Positions 29,760 to 52,856 of a stretch of 64,000 bases of DNA are shown here, in pieces. Below the pieces are notes generated by a model. It made no database searches and was not told where the DNA came from. It was given only the letters and a program-made list of their open reading frames with translations. Numbering within the stretch: position 1 is the first letter of the stretch; each line of letters starts with the position of its first letter. A program made the position numbers and the translations under genes. This stretch comes from Streptomyces goshikiensis (GTDB lineage Bacteria > Actinomycetota > Actinomycetes > Streptomycetales > Streptomycetaceae), in contig NZ_BMVE01000007.1 of NCBI RefSeq assembly GCF_014650555.1, positions 248,001 to 312,000 on the forward strand, read 5' to 3'.

Positions 29760-32136
29760 CCCGGTCGGTGGTGGTCACGTACGCGCACCGGCCCGCGGCC
29801 CACTCCAGTGCCAGCCGGTGCTCGCGCTCCGAGAAGTCCGCGACCGCGTCCGCGACGACGAACGCCCGGATGTCCCGCATCCACGCGTCGCAGGCGGTCA
29901 TCAGCACCCCGATGTGGGCGTACACCCCGGTGATGACCAGCTGGTCCCGGCCCGCCGCGCGCATCCGCTCCAGCAGGTCCGTACGGACGAAGGCGCTGTA
30001 CTTCCACTTGGTCAGCACCGTGTCCCCGGGCCCCGGGGCCACGGCCGGGGCGATGGCCGCCGCCCCGGGGTCGGCCGGCAACCCCGGCCCCCAGAAGTCC
30101 TGCTGGAGGCCGCGCTCGGCGGCGCTCTGGCCGCCGGGCTGGGCCGTGTAGAAGACCGGCACCCCGGCCCGGACCGCCTCCTCGCGCAGCCGGGACACCT
30201 CCCGGAGCAGGCCGGTGACGGGCTCGCTCCCAGTGTCGTACGCGGAGAGGAAGTAGTTCTGCAGGTCGTGGACGAGCAGCACCGCGCGGGCGGGATCGAC
30301 CTTCCACTCCACCCGGTTGGCGGGCAGCTCGGCGGCGGTGGGCATGGGGTAGGGGGCGATCACGGGGAGACCCATGGGAGTTCCGTTCGGTGCGGTGTCG
30401 GGAAGCGGCGGGCGGTGAGCCCGCCGGGGGAGGGGGCCGGTGGGGGAGGGGCCGGTGGGGCCGGCCGGTCGGGCGGGGGCCGCGGGGGCCGGGGTCGCGG
30501 GGGCGGCGGCCGCCCGCAGGTCCTTCTTCGAGACCTTGCCGACGCCGGTGGTGGGGAAGGCGGTCACGAACTCGATCCGGTCCGGCACCTTGTACGCGGC
30601 CAGCCCCCGCTGCCGCACGAACCGCTTCATCGCGACCCCCGTCACCGGTCCGGCGTCCGCGCGCAGGATCACGTACGCGCAGGTCCGCTCGCCGAGGTAC
30701 GGGTCCGGCTCCGCGACCACGTTCGCGTCGTGCACCGCCGGGTGCGCGAGCAGGTGGTTCTCCACCTCCTCAGCGGCGATCTTCTCGCCGCCGCGGTTGA
30801 TCTGGTCCTTGGCGCGCCCCTCCACCACCAGGTGCCCGGTGGCGGTCTGCCGCACGATGTCGCCCGTCCGGTAGAACCCGTCGGCCGTGAACGAACGGGC
30901 GTTGTGCTCCGGCGCCCGCCAGTAGCCGCGGATCGTGTACGGGCCCCGGGTCAGCAGGTGCCCGGTGGTTCCGCCCGGCACCGGCCGGTCCTCGTCGTCG
31001 ACCACGAGGATCTCGTCGTCCGGGGAGATCGGGCTGCCCTGGGTGGTGAAGACCGTCTCCAGCGGATCGTCCAGCCGGGTGTAGTTCACCAGCCCCTCCG
31101 CCATCCCGAAGACCTGCTGGAGGGTGCAGCCCAGCGCCGGGCCGACGCGCCGGGCCGCCTCCTCGCTGAACTTCGCGCCGCCCACCAGCAGGACGTCGAG
31201 GCTGCTCAGGTCGTGGGCGGTGTGCGCGGCCGCCTCCGTCCACAGCAGCGCCAGCGGCGGGACCAGCCCCGTGATCGTCACCCCTTCCGACTCGACGAGC
31301 GGGAACGCCGCGTCCGGCACGGGCTGCGGACTGAGCACCACGCGCCCGCCCGCGTACAGCGTGCCGAGCGAACCGGGCGAGGACAGCGGGAAGTTGTGCG
31401 CCGCCGGCAGCGCCACCAGGTACACCGAATCGGCGGTCACGCCACAGATCTCGTTCGAGGCGCGCACCGAGTAGAGGTAGTCGTCGTGCGTGCGCGGGAT
31501 CAGTTTCGGCACGCCCGTGCTGCCGCCGGAGAGCTGGAGGAAGGCCAGGTCCCCGGGTGCGGGACCGGCCGGGCCGCCGTCCGGGTCTCCGTCCGGGTCG
31601 GCCGGTACCCCGGACAGGGCGGTGAACGGCCCGGGGTCGCCGCCCGCCACGAAGACGTGCCGCAGGCCCGGGACCTCCGCGCAGACGTCCGCCGCCAGCC
31701 GGCGGTAGTCGAAGCCGCCGTGCACCTCCGGGACGACGTACGCCACGGCCTCGGTGAAGGAGCAGAAGTACGCGATCTCGGTCCGCCGGTGCGCGGGCAG
31801 CGCGAACACCGGCAGCGCGCCGATCCGGAACAGAGCGAAGACCACCTCGAAGAACTCCGCCGTGTTGGGGAGCTGGACGACCACCCGGTCGCCGGCGCCG
31901 ATGCCGCGGGCGGCCAGCCCGGCGGCCATCCGGTCGGCGCGCAGGTCCAGTTCGCCGTACGTCCAGGTGCGGCGCCCGCCGTCCGGACCGCCCGCCGGGT
32001 CCACGACCGCGATCCGGTCCGGGTGCTCCGCCGCGCGCTCGCGCAGCATCCCGCCGAAGGTCTCGCCGCGCCACCAGCCCGCCGCGCGGTAGCGCGCGGT
32101 GAAGTCCTCGGGCCAGGTCGGTGCGTCAGTGCTCAC
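29743..32136 (-). CDS. dhbE: 2,3-DHB-AMP ligase fused to isochorismatase
   Basis: A single 797-aa reading frame joins two enzymes of DHB metabolism. Residues 1-540 are a DhbE/EntE-type ligase ([37 protein letters not shown]). The acid-binding loop HNFPLSSPG keeps the Asn and Ser found in DHB ligases, where salicylate ligases have Cys in place of that Ser. Residues 541-587 are an Ala/Pro-rich linker. Residues 588-797 are an isochorismatase like the N-terminal part of DhbB/EntB, with [10 protein letters not shown] and LTKWKYSAF carrying the catalytic Asp and Lys. There is no aryl carrier domain; it is encoded separately at 54274-54516. The GTG start overlaps the dhbC stop (GTGA). An ATG at 30375 could also give a free 210-aa isochorismatase. 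Confidence 0.93.
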   Translation of the reverse strand: MSTDAPTWPEDFTARYRAAGWWRGETFGGMLRERAAEHPDRIAVVDPAGGPDGGRRTWTYGELDLRADRMAAGLAARGIGAGDRVVVQLPNTAEFFEVVFALFRIGALPVFALPAHRRTEIAYFCSFTEAVAYVVPEVHGGFDYRRLAADVCAEVPGLRHVFVAGGDPGPFTALSGVPADPDGDPDGGPAGPAPGDLAFLQLSGGSTGVPKLIPRTHDDYLYSVRASNEICGVTADSVYLVALPAAHNFPLSSPGSLGTLYAGGRVVLSPQPVPDAAFPLVESEGVTITGLVPPLALLWTEAAAHTAHDLSSLDVLLVGGAKFSEEAARRVGPALGCTLQQVFGMAEGLVNYTRLDDPLETVFTTQGSPISPDDEILVVDDEDRPVPGGTTGHLLTRGPYTIRGYWRAPEHNARSFTADGFYRTGDIVRQTATGHLVVEGRAKDQINRGGEKIAAEEVENHLLAHPAVHDANVVAEPDPYLGERTCAYVILRADAGPVTGVAMKRFVRQRGLAAYKVPDRIEFVTAFPTTGVGKVSKKDLRAAAAPATPAPAAPARPAGPTGPSPTGPLPRRAHRPPLPDTAPNGTPMGLPVIAPYPMPTAAELPANRVEWKVDPARAVLLVHDLQNYFLSAYDTGSEPVTGLLREVSRLREEAVRAGVPVFYTAQPGGQSAAERGLQQDFWGPGLPADPGAAAIAPAVAPGPGDTVLTKWKYSAFVRTDLLERMRAAGRDQLVITGVYAHIGVLMTACDAWMRDIRAFVVADAVADFSEREHRLALEWAAGRCAYVTTTDRVISEL

Positions 32137-33338
32137 AGCTCGGCTCCCACGGCCTGGAGGAAGGTACGGAACTTCGCGGCGGTCTCCGCGGTCTCCGCCT
32201 CGGGGTCGGAGGTCCCCACCACACCGGCGCCGGCGAACAGCCGCAGCCGCCGGCCCTCCGCCTCGGCGCAGCGGATGGTGACGACCCACTCGCCGTCGCC
32301 GCTCGCGTCCTGCCAGCCGACCATCCCGGTGAAGAAGCCCCGGTCGAACGGCTCGGTCTGGCGGATCACCCGGCGGGCGATCCCGGTCGGCGTGCCGCAC
32401 ACCGCCGGGGTGGGGTGCAGGGCGCAGGCCACGTCCAGGGCGCTCACGTCCGGGTCGGCCGGCACTCCGGTCACGGTGGTCGACAGGTGCCACATCGTCG
32501 CCGTACGCACCAGAGTGGGCCGTTCGGGGACGTGGAGTTCGGAGCAGTACGGGGCCATGGCCGCGCGGACGGCGTCCACGACGACCCCGTGCTCGTGCAG
32601 GTCCTTCTCCGACCGCAGCAGCGTGGCGGCCCGCAGTACGTCCTCGGCGAGGTCGGCGCTGCGCGGGGTCGAACCGGCCAGCGGGTTGGCGGTGAAGCGG
32701 TTCCCGCGGCGTGAGACGAGCAGTTCGGGGCTGGCGCCGAGCAGCGTCCGGCCGGGGCCGGTGGGCAGCGCGAACGTGTACCCGTCCGGGTCCCGGCGGG
32801 CGAGGCGCTGGAGCATCGACGGGAGGTCCAGCGGCCCCGGGGAGAGCAGTTCGAGCGAGCGGGCCAGGACCACCTTGCCGAACTCGCCCCGCCGCATCCG
32901 CTCCACCGCCGCGGCCACGCCCTTGGCGTACACCTCCGGTTCCGGGACGGCCGCCACTTCCCAGCCGGCGGGGGCCGCGGCGGCCGGCTCCAGGGCCACC
33001 AGCGGATCGGTGCGCAGCGGGGGGCCGCTGCGCACCCGCTCGGGAACGACCAGCGCGGCCGGTTCCTCCGGGTCGAAGGGGACGGCCCCGAGGACCACCG
33101 GCCAGAGGTCGCCGTCGTGCGCCGCGCCGGCGAGGGCGGCGCGCACCCGCCCCGGCAGCGGGGCGTCGCCGGGGGCGACGGCGGCCCGGACGCCGTCCGC
33201 GAGGAGGGTGCGGGTCGGGGTCGCGAGGAAGTGGTCGCCGGGCCGGTAGGCGTCGAGCAGGGCGGTGGCCGCGCCCACGGCGGGACGGGACGGGTCGCCC
33301 GGGGCGGGGGGTGTGGCGACGGGGTGGACGGTTGGCAC
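32133..33338 (-). CDS. dhbC: Isochorismate synthase
   Basis: The 401-aa enzyme converts chorismate to isochorismate, the first committed step to DHB. Family segments are [50 protein letters not shown] and [11 protein letters not shown], with the acidic metal-binding residues of the chorismate-utilising fold. The GTG start has GAGGAG 5 nt upstream; the frame continues upstream in low-complexity sequence that does not resemble the family. It is second in the dhbA-dhbC-dhbE operon and its stop overlaps the ligase start by 4 nt. Confidence 0.95.
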   Translation of the reverse strand: MPTVHPVATPPAPGDPSRPAVGAATALLDAYRPGDHFLATPTRTLLADGVRAAVAPGDAPLPGRVRAALAGAAHDGDLWPVVLGAVPFDPEEPAALVVPERVRSGPPLRTDPLVALEPAAAAPAGWEVAAVPEPEVYAKGVAAAVERMRRGEFGKVVLARSLELLSPGPLDLPSMLQRLARRDPDGYTFALPTGPGRTLLGASPELLVSRRGNRFTANPLAGSTPRSADLAEDVLRAATLLRSEKDLHEHGVVVDAVRAAMAPYCSELHVPERPTLVRTATMWHLSTTVTGVPADPDVSALDVACALHPTPAVCGTPTGIARRVIRQTEPFDRGFFTGMVGWQDASGDGEWVVTIRCAEAEGRRLRLFAGAGVVGTSDPEAETAETAAKFRTFLQAVGAEL

Positions 33339-33519
33339 GGTGGCTCCTCTTCGGACAGCGGGCGGGCGGTGCGGCCGCGCCGGGCGGGAGCCGGCGGTGC
33401 ACGCCCGCGGGCGGGCTGATCTGGCGGGTGTGGCGGTGCGGTGGGGAAGTGCGGTGGGGAGGTGCGGGGTGCGGAGGTGCGATCGCGGTCGCGGGGTCCG
33501 GCGTCGGTCCGGTGCGCGG

Positions 33520-34335
33520 TCAGCGCAGGGTGGCGCCGCCGTCCACGTAGAGGTCCTGCATCGTGATGTGCCGGGCCTGGTCGGAGGCGAGGAAGACCAC
33601 GGCGTCGGCGATGTCCTGCGGGTCCGCGATCCGGGCCAGCGGGATCCCGGTGCGGTAGGTCGCGAGGTCGCCGTCGAGCACCCGGCGGGGCGCGTCGGCA
33701 TCGGTCCACAGGGAGCGCTGCATCGGGGTGTCGGTGGATCCCGGGGCCACCACGTTGCAGCGGACCCCGTGGCGGGCGTACTCCAGCCCCAGACACTTGG
33801 TGAACATCACCGCGGCAGCCTTGGACGCGGCGTACGCGGACATTCCGGTGCGCGGGATCCCCGCCGCGTTGGAGGCGACGGTGACGATGCTGCCGGTGCC
33901 GCGCGCGGCCATCCTGGGGGCCACGGCGCGGGCGGTGTGGAAGACGCCCGTGGTGTTGACGGCGAAGGTCCGCGACCAGTCCTCGTCGGTGAGTTCGGCG
34001 GCCGGCGCGGTGCGCAGGATGCCGGCGACGTTGACCAGGATGCCGAGGGGACCGAGGTCGCGCTCGATCCGGTCGACGGTCTCCTCGACGGCCCGGCCGT
34101 CGGTCACGTCGAGCGGGTACGCCCGGACGGCCGCGGCCGGTCCGGAGGCCGGGGCCTGCGGGGCGAGTCGTTCCGCGAGTTCCGCGACGGCGGCTCCGTG
34201 GACGTCGGTCGCGGCCACGGAGACCCCGAGCGCGTACAGCGAGCGCGCCACGGCCGCTCCGATGCCCTGTCCGGCGCCGGTGACCAGGGCCACCCGTCCG
34301 GCGAGCCGTGGCCTGCCGGGCACTGTGTCAGACAT
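33520..34335 (-). CDS. dhbA: 2,3-dihydro-2,3-dihydroxybenzoate dehydrogenase
   Basis: The 271-aa short-chain dehydrogenase oxidises 2,3-dihydro-DHB to DHB with NAD+. The cofactor motif TGAGQGIG lies near residue 20, the NVAG-type motif (LVNVAGILR) follows, and the catalytic Tyr and Lys sit in SAYAASKAA. It is the first gene of the DHB operon, with GAGGGGG 6 nt before the ATG and an iron box 14 nt upstream of the start. A 181-nt gap rich in GTGCGG-like repeats separates it from dhbC; no gene is visible there. Confidence 0.94.
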   Translation of the reverse strand: MSDTVPGRPRLAGRVALVTGAGQGIGAAVARSLYALGVSVAATDVHGAAVAELAERLAPQAPASGPAAAVRAYPLDVTDGRAVEETVDRIERDLGPLGILVNVAGILRTAPAAELTDEDWSRTFAVNTTGVFHTARAVAPRMAARGTGSIVTVASNAAGIPRTGMSAYAASKAAAVMFTKCLGLEYARHGVRCNVVAPGSTDTPMQRSLWTDADAPRRVLDGDLATYRTGIPLARIADPQDIADAVVFLASDQARHITMQDLYVDGGATLR

Positions 34336-34348
34336 GCCTGCCCCCTCA

Positions 34349-34367
34349 TAAGGTAAGCCTAACCTAA
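34349..34367. promoter_or_regulatory. Iron box of the DHB operon
   Basis: TAAGGTAAGCCTAACCTAA; on the minus strand TTAGGTTAGGCTTACCTTA, one of the best matches in the window. It ends 13 nt before the dhbA start codon, so a bound repressor would cover the promoter or initiation region. Confidence 0.9.
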
Positions 34368-34458
34368 CTGAATCGTTTCTCCCACCCCGGTGGGCCGCCC
34401 TGCCCCGGCAAACCCCCTGCTCCGGCAGAGACTTGCGCGGGGCGGGCCCCGGGGGCGC

Positions 34459-34497
34459 GGGCGCGGGGCGCGGGCGCGGGGCGCGGGCGCGGGGCGC
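34459..34497. repeat. Three tandem copies of a 13-bp GC repeat
   Basis: GGGCGCGGGGCGC occurs three times without interruption, directly abutting the NRPS2 terminator hairpin. It is likely slippage-prone low-complexity DNA. Confidence 0.7.
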
Positions 34498-34531
34498 GGG
34501 GCGGCGGCCGGCCGGAGCCGGCCGCCGCCCC
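34498..34531 (-). terminator. Terminator of the long NRPS operon
   Basis: A perfect 15-bp stem GGGGCGGCGGCCGGC / GCCGGCCGCCGCCCC with a 4-nt loop, 9 nt after the NRPS2 stop codon. It closes a transcription unit of about 20 kb. Confidence 0.8.
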
Positions 34532-34540
34532 GCCCCCGGC

Positions 34541-37500
34541 TCACCCCCCGGAGGGAAGGGCGGCCAGCGCCCGCGCGAGTACCGGGCCGATCCGTGCCAG
34601 GACGTCCGGGGACATCAACTCGTCGTGGCCGCAGTCCAGTACGTGCTCCTCCAGCCGTCCGTCGAGGTACGGCGGCCACATCCGGGCGGGCGCCTCCGCC
34701 GCCGGCGTGGTGCGGGCCGCCGTGAAGAACAGCACGTCACCGCGGAAGCGCCGGGTCCGGCTGCGCGAGAGCAGCCGTACGCAGTGCATGTTGGTCGCGA
34801 CGATCGCGTCGAGCAGCTCCTCGTCGAACCCGGCCAGCAGGCCCTGGCTGTCCCGGATCGCCGTCACGGCCTCCGCCCGGTCCACCGCGCCGCCCTCCGC
34901 GGGCCCTTCCAGCCCGGCCACCGAGAGCAGGAACCCGCTCTCCTCCCGCTCCAGCCGCTCCCGCCACTCCGGGTCGTCGATGTACGCCCAGTCCTCCGCC
35001 TCCGGCGGATACGCGTCGAGCAGCCCGAGGAAGGCGACCTCCTCGCCGCGCTCCTGGAGCATGGCGCCCAGCGTCTGCGCCACCGTCCCGCCGAAGGAGT
35101 ACCCGAGGAAGTGGTACGGGCCCTGCGGCTGCACCGACCTGATCTGCGCGAGGTAGACCTCCGCGAGCTCCGCCACGTCGGCGGCGTCCGGCTGCGGCCC
35201 GGACAGCCCCGGCGACTGGAGGCCGTACACCGGCCGGTCCGCGTCCAGGTACCGCAGCAGGCCCGTGTACTGCCAGCTGAAGCCCGAGGCCGGATGGAAG
35301 CAGAACAGCGGCGCGGCCGCGCCCCGTTCCCGCAGCGGCATCAGCACCCGCAGCGCGTCCCGGCGGGCGTCCGAACCGATCCGGGAGGCGATGTCCGCCA
35401 CCGTCGGCGCGGTCATCACGGAGGCGACCTGCACGGGCACCCCGAGGGCGTCCCGGATCCGGCCGACCAGCCGCATCGCGAGCAGCGAATGCCCGCCCAG
35501 CTCGAAGAAGTTGTCCTCGACCCCGACCTGCTCCAGTCCGAGGATCTCGGCGAAGATCCCGGCCAGCAGCTCCTCGCGGGCGTCCTTCGGCGGCCGGCCG
35601 CCGCGCTCGCCGGAGAACTCCGGCGCGGGCAGCGCCGCCCGGTCCACCTTGCCGTTCACCGTCAGCGGCAGCGCCGCCAGCTCCACGAACGCCGAGGGCA
35701 CCATGTACTCCGGCAGGTTCCGCGACAGGTGCGCGCGCAGCGCCGCCGGATCGCAGCCCTGCCCGGTCGCCGCCACCGTGTACGCGACCAGCCTGCGCAC
35801 CCCGCCCCGGCCGCTGTGCAGCGCCACCGCCGCGGCCGTGACGCCCGGAGCGGCCGCGACCGCCGACTCGATCTCGCCGAGCTCGATCCGGAAACCGCGG
35901 ATCTTGATCTGGTCGTCCGCCCGGCCGAGGTAGTCGAGGGCGTCGTCCGCCCGCCAGCGCACCAGGTCGCCGGTGCGGTACATCAGCGTCCCGGGCTCCC
36001 CGAACGGGTCCGCCACGAACCGCTCCGCCGTCAGCGCGGGGCGCCCGAAGTAGCCCCGGGCCAGGCCCGCCCCCGCCAGGTACAGCTCACCGGGAACGCC
36101 TGCCGCAGCCGGCCGCAGCGCGCTGTCGAGCACGTACGCCCGGGTGTTGTGGATGGGCCGGCCCACGCAGGAGCCCGCGCTGTCGGCCACGTCCGCGCCC
36201 AGCGCGTTGATCGTGTATTCGGTCGGGCCGTACAGGTTGTAGCCCATCGTGCCCTGCGTCTGCTCCAGCAGCGTCCACAGGCTGTCCGGGACCGCCTCGC
36301 CGCCCAGCAGGACCAGCGCGGGCCGGTGCCGGTCCGGGCTCAGCAGGCCCGCCTCGACCAGCTGCTGCCCGTACGAGGGAGTGACGTTGACGACGTCGAT
36401 GCCCACCCGGTCGTAGTGCGCGGTCAGCGCCGCCGGGTCCAGCCGCAGCTGTTCGCCGATGACGTGCACCTCGTGCCCGTCGACCAGCCAGAAGAACTCC
36501 TCCCACGACATGTCGAAGGCGAAGGAGACGGTGTGCGCCACCTTCATCCGGCGCCCCCCGGCCAGGGCCACCGCCGGGGCGAAGATCCGCTCCCGGTGGT
36601 TGAGCAGCATGTTCGTCAGCCCCGAGTAGGGCACCACCACCCCCTTGGGGCGGCCCGTGGAACCGGAGGTGTAGATCACGTACGCCGGGTGCCGGCCGTC
36701 GCGCACGCCGGTCAGCTCCGACTCCGCGAGGGCCGCCGGGGAGAGCCCCGCCAACTCCTCCCGGACGCCGGGAGCGTCGAGTTCCAGCGCGGGTACGCCC
36801 GCCACCGCCGGCACCCGGTCCGCCACCGCGCCCGTCGTCACCAGGCACAGCGGCGCGGCGTCGCGGACCATGTCCGCGAGCCGCTCCACCGGGTGGTCCA
36901 GATCCAGCGGCAGGTACGCGGCGCCCGCCTTCAGTACGGCGAACAGCGCGACCACGAAGTCCGCCGACCGCGGCAGCCCCAGGGCCACCACCGCCTCCGG
37001 CCCCGCGCCCCGCGCGACGAGCGCCCGGGCCAGCCGGTTCGCGCGGGCGTCGAGCTCGGCGTAGCTCAGCCGCTCGTCCTCGAAGACCAGCGCGGTGTCC
37101 TCGGGCGTGCGGGCGGCCTGCTCGGCGAACAGGTCGATCACCGTCGTGTCCGGGACGGAGTGGCCCGTGTCGTCGCCCTTGGCGAGCAGCGCCTCCCGCT
37201 CGCCGGCCGCCAGCGTGGCCAGCCGGCCCACCGGCAGCGCCCCCGCGTCGGCGAGCTGCTCCACCAGCGCGGCCAGCCGGCCGGCCAGCTCGCGCGCGGC
37301 CGCCTCGTCGTACAGGTCGGGACGGTAGGCCAGGGTCAGCTCCAGCGCCCGGCCCGGGGTCACCGCCAGGGTCAGCGGGTAGTGCGTCCCGTCGACGCTG
37401 TGGGTCCAGCCGATCCCGTGGCGCTCCACCGCCGCCTCGCGGGCCGTGTCGTCCAGCGGGGTGTTGCGGAACACGTACAGGGTGTCGAAGAGCTGCCCGA

Positions 37501-40500
37501 TCCCGCTCAGCCGCTGGATCGGACCCAGGCCCACGTAGTGGTGCGGCAACAGCTCCGCGTGCTCGCGCTGCACCCGCACCAGCAGGTCGCGCAGCGGCTC
37601 GTCGGCGCGCAGCGACACCCGGAACGGCAGCGTGTTCATGAACATGCCGATCATCTGGTCCACCCCGGGGACGTCCGCCGGGCGGCCCGAGACCGTCGCG
37701 CCGAACACCACGTCGTCCCGGCCCGTCATCGCGGCCAGCGCGAGCGACCAGGCCGTGCTCAACACCGTGTTGAGGGTGATCCCGCAGCCCCGGGCGAAGG
37801 CCCGCAGCCGGTCGCTGGTCCCCTCGTCCAGGGACAGGTCCACCACCTCGGCGGTCACCGGCTGCCGCGCCGGGTCGGCCGGCGCCACCAGCGCGCCCTG
37901 CTCCAGCCCCGACAGGTGCGCCCGCCAGGCCCGCGCCGCCTCCTCGGTGTCCACCAGGGAGAGCCAGCGCAGGTACTCCCGGTACGGGGTCACCGGCGCC
38001 AGCGCCTCGACCGAGCCGCCGTTGCCGTACAGGGCGAACAGCTCCTCGAAGAACAGCGACTCCGACCAGCCGTCGGTCAGGATGTGGTGCTGCGTCACGC
38101 ACAGCACCCAGCGCTGCGCCGCGCACTTGACCAGCGTCACCCGGATCAGCGGCGGCGCCGCCAGGTCGAACCGGGTCGCCGCGTCGGCCAGCGAGAACTC
38201 CCGCAGCGCCGCGTCCTGCGCCTCCCGGTCCAGCCCCGTCAGGTCCAGCTCCCGCCAGGGCAGCTCCCACTCGCCCGGAACCACCTGCACCGGGCCCTCC
38301 AGGCCCTCGTGCCAGAACCCGGCCCGCAGGTTGGGGTGGCGGCGCAGCAGGGCGTCGAACGCCGTCCGCAGCGCCGTCGCGTCCACCGCGTGCAGCAGCT
38401 CCACGAAGTTCTGCATCAGGTACACGTCCAGCGCGCGGTCGTCGTACACCGCGTGGAAGTACAGGCCCTCCTGGAGCGGGGCGAGCGGCAACGCCTCCGC
38501 CATCGACGGGAAGGCGCCGGTCAGCAGCTCCCGCTGCTCCCGCGTCAGCTCCACCAGCGGCCCGGCGGCCGCCGGAGCGGACTGCGGGGCCCCCGCGGTG
38601 CCCGCGGCCGCCGCCAGCCGGGCGACCGTACGGTGCTCGAAGACATCGCGCGGGGTCAGCACCAGACCCTCCTTGCGGGCCCGCGTGACCAGCTGGATGG
38701 AGACGATGCTGTCGCCGCCCAGCGCGAAGAAGTCGTCGTCGATCCCGGTCGACTCCAGCCCCAGCAGCTCGGTGAAGACCGCGCACAGCGTCCGTTCGCG
38801 GTCGTCGCGCGGGGCCCGGGAGCTCTCGGCGCCGCCGAGCGAGGGAGCCGGCAGGGCGGCCCGGTCCAGCTTGCCGCTGACGTTCACCGGCAGCCGGTCC
38901 AGCATTACGACCGCCGCCGGGACCAGGTACTCCGGCAGCCGGGCCGCCAGCCGCTCGCGGGCGAGCGCCGGATCCACCCCTCCGGTCACGTAGCCCACCA
39001 GCCGCTTGACCCCGGGGGTGTCCTCCCGGACCACCGCGGCGGCCGTCGCCACCCCCTCCAGGGCGCTCAGCGCGGCCTCCACCTCACCCAGCTCGATCCG
39101 GTAGCCGCGGATCTTGACCTGGTCGTCGGCCCGGCCGAGGAACTCCAGCCGCCCGTCCGCGCGCAGCCGCACCAGGTCGCCCGTCCGGTACATCCGGGAG
39201 CCGGGCGGCCCGAACGGATCGGCCACGAACCGGCCTGCCGTCAGCGCCGGGCGGCCCAGGTAGCCGCGCGCCGTGCCGTGCCCCGACAGGTACAGCTCGC
39301 CCGGGGTCCCGGCCGGCGCCGGGCGCAGCGCCGCGTCCAGCACGTACGCCGAGGTGTTGGCGATGGGCCGGCCCACGAGGGGGACGGCGGAGTCGGCCAG
39401 GTCGGCGGCGAGGGCGTCCACCGTGTACTCGGTGGGCCCGTACAGGTTCACCGACATCACCCCGGGCGCGTCCCGGACCTGCGACCACAAGGCCTCCGGC
39501 ACCGCCTCGCCGCCGAGCAGCAGCAGGCCGGGCCGGTGCCGGTCCGCATCCAGCAGCCCCCACTCCAGCAGGGCCTGCGCGTACGTCGGCGTCACGTCCA
39601 TGGCGTCGATCCGGTGCTCGCGCACGTACCCGACGGTGAACTCCGCGTCGCGGCGGCCCGTCTCGTCCAGGACGTGCAGCTCATGGCCCGCGATCAGCCA
39701 GAACAGCTGCTCCCAGGAGGTGTCGAAGCTGAACGAGGCGGTGTGCAGGGCGCGCAGGCGGCGGCCGCCCGCCGCGGTGACCGCCGGGGCGAACACCTCC
39801 GCGAGGTGGTTGGCGTACAGGTTCGACAGCCCCCCGCTCGTCAGCACCACGCCCTTGGGAACGCCCGTGGACCCCGAGGTGTAGATCACGTACGCGGGAT
39901 GCCCGGACTCCACCGCGGGGCCGGTGAACCGCTCGCCGTGCGAGGCGAGTTCGGCGCGGGTCTCCGGCGCGTCCAGCACGATCCGCTCCGGACCGCCGGC
40001 CGCAGGGGCGGGCAGCAGCCCCGCCGCGCTCCCGCCGGTCAGCACGCACGCCGGGCGCGCGTCCGCCAGCATCAGCGCCAGCCGGTCGGCCGGGTAGTCC
40101 AGGTCCATCGGCAGGTACGCGGCGCCCGCCTTCAGCACCGCCAGGATCGCGACGACCGACTCCGCCGAGCGCGGCAGGGCGAGGGCCACCACCGACTCCG
40201 GGCCCACCCCGCGCCTCGCCAGCAGGGCCGCCAGCCGTCCGGCCCGCGCCTCCAGCTCCGCGAACGTCAGCCGCGTCGTACCCGCAACCACCGCGCACGC
40301 CCCGGGCGTCGCCGCCGCCCGCTCCGCGAACCGGTCCGCGACCGTGCCCGCGGGGACGTCGCGCACGGCGCCGGCCCAGCCGGCCCGCAGCCGGTCCCGC
40401 TCACCCGGGGTGATCAGCTCCAGGGCGCCGACCGGGGTGTCCGTGGTCCGGGCCAGCTGCTCCAGCAGGCCCGCCAGCCGGTCCGCGATCCCCGCCGCGG

Positions 40501-41706
40501 CCCGCGCGTCGAACAGGTCGGGCCGGTACTCCAGGGCCAGTTCGGCCCGCTCGTCCAGGGCCACCGCCAGGGTCAGCGGGTAGTGCGTCGCGTCGCGCGC
40601 CGACACCTCCGCCACCCGCACCCCGTCCGACAGGGCCGGCCGGGCGGACGGGTCCACCGGGTAGTTCTCGATGACCACCAGCGTGTCGAACAGCTCTCCG
40701 CCGCCCGCCTGCTTCTGGATCCCGCGCAGCCCGAGGTGATGGTGGGCCAGCAGGGCGTTCTGCTCGTCGCGGAAGCGGCGCAGCAGGTCCGCGACGCTCT
40801 CCTGCGACCGGGCGCTCAGACGCACGGGGACGGTGGTGATGAAGAGCCCCACCATCGACTCCACGCCGGGTATCTCCTCCGGTCTGCCCGAGACCGTCAG
40901 CCCGAACACCACGTCCTGGCGCCCCGTCAGCGAGCCCAGCAGCAGCCCCCAGGCCGCCTCGATCACCGTGCTCGGCGTCGTGCCCAGCCGCCGCGCCGCC
41001 GCCTTCAGCCCGGCCGTGGCCCCCTCAGACAGCTCCAGCCGGTGCACGCCCGGCCGTACCGAGGTCCGGGACGGATCCGAGGGAGCCACCAGCGTGGCCC
41101 CGTCCAGGCCCGCCAGCGCACCGCGCCAGGCCCCCTCGGCGGCCGGAGCGTCCTGCCGCCGCAGCCACGCCAGGTACTCCCGGTACGGGCGCACCGGGGG
41201 GAGCGCGGCGAGGTCGCCGCCGTTCTCGTACAGCGCCAGCAGGTCACCGACCAGCAGCGGCATCGACCAGCCGTCGACCAGGACGTGGTGCACCGTGACG
41301 ATCAGCAGGTGGTCGTCCGGACCCCGGCGGGCCAGCGCCATCCGCAGCAGCGGCGGCTCGTGCAGGGCGAAGCGGTGGTTCAGCTCGGCCCGCTCCACCC
41401 GGCGCACCGCCGAGGGAGAGGGGTCGTCGCTCAGGTCCACCCGGCCCAGCGCGAAGGAGACCTCCGCCGGGACGAACTGCACCGGCTGCGGCACCCCCTC
41501 GTGCCAGAACCCGGCCCGCAGGTTCGGGTGGCGGCGCAGCAGCGCCGCGCCCGCCCGCTCCAGGCGCTCCGCGTCGACCGGACCGGCCAGCGTCACCGAG
41601 ACCTGCACGGTGTAGATGTCGGGCGCGCTCTGGTCGTACACCGAATGGAACAGCATTCCCTGCTGCAAGGGGGACAGCGGAAGCATGTCCTCGATTCGCG
41701 CCTGCG

Positions 41707-41710
<4 letters not shown>
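34541..41710 (-). CDS. NRPS2: terminal two-module synthetase C-A-PCP-C-A-PCP-TE
   Basis: A 2389-aa synthetase. Landmarks by residue: C1 HHVLVDG 142, A1 [10 protein letters not shown] 615, PCP1 LGGDS 1000, C2 HHILTDG 1207, A2 1687, PCP2 LGGHS 2073, TE GYSFGG 2207. The TE region opens with LFCFHPASG, as in EntF/CchH-type thioesterases. The A1 code reads DTEDLGLVDK; its acidic residues suggest a basic substrate (Arg, Orn or Lys). The A2 code reads DMENLGLINK, the hydroxyornithine code. C1 follows the E domain that ends NRPS3, so it should accept a D-configured donor. The GTG start overlaps the NRPS3 stop (GTGA), so the two are translated together. The TE should hydrolyse or cyclise the finished chain. 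Confidence 0.94.
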
Positions 41711-52791
<11,081 letters not shown>

Positions 52792-52856
52792 GGGGATCGT
52801 GCTCCAGGGATCGGCGACGGCGGGGCGAGGAGGGGTGAGGGGGAGGGGGGAGCCGC

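Noticed and set aside
32471-33796. Alternative minus-strand frame covering dhbC
   Set aside because: Ser/Pro/Arg-rich shadow of the isochorismate synthase frame.
34459-34497. Tandem repeats considered as a CRISPR array
   Set aside because: The 13-bp units are contiguous with no spacers, and no cas genes are present.
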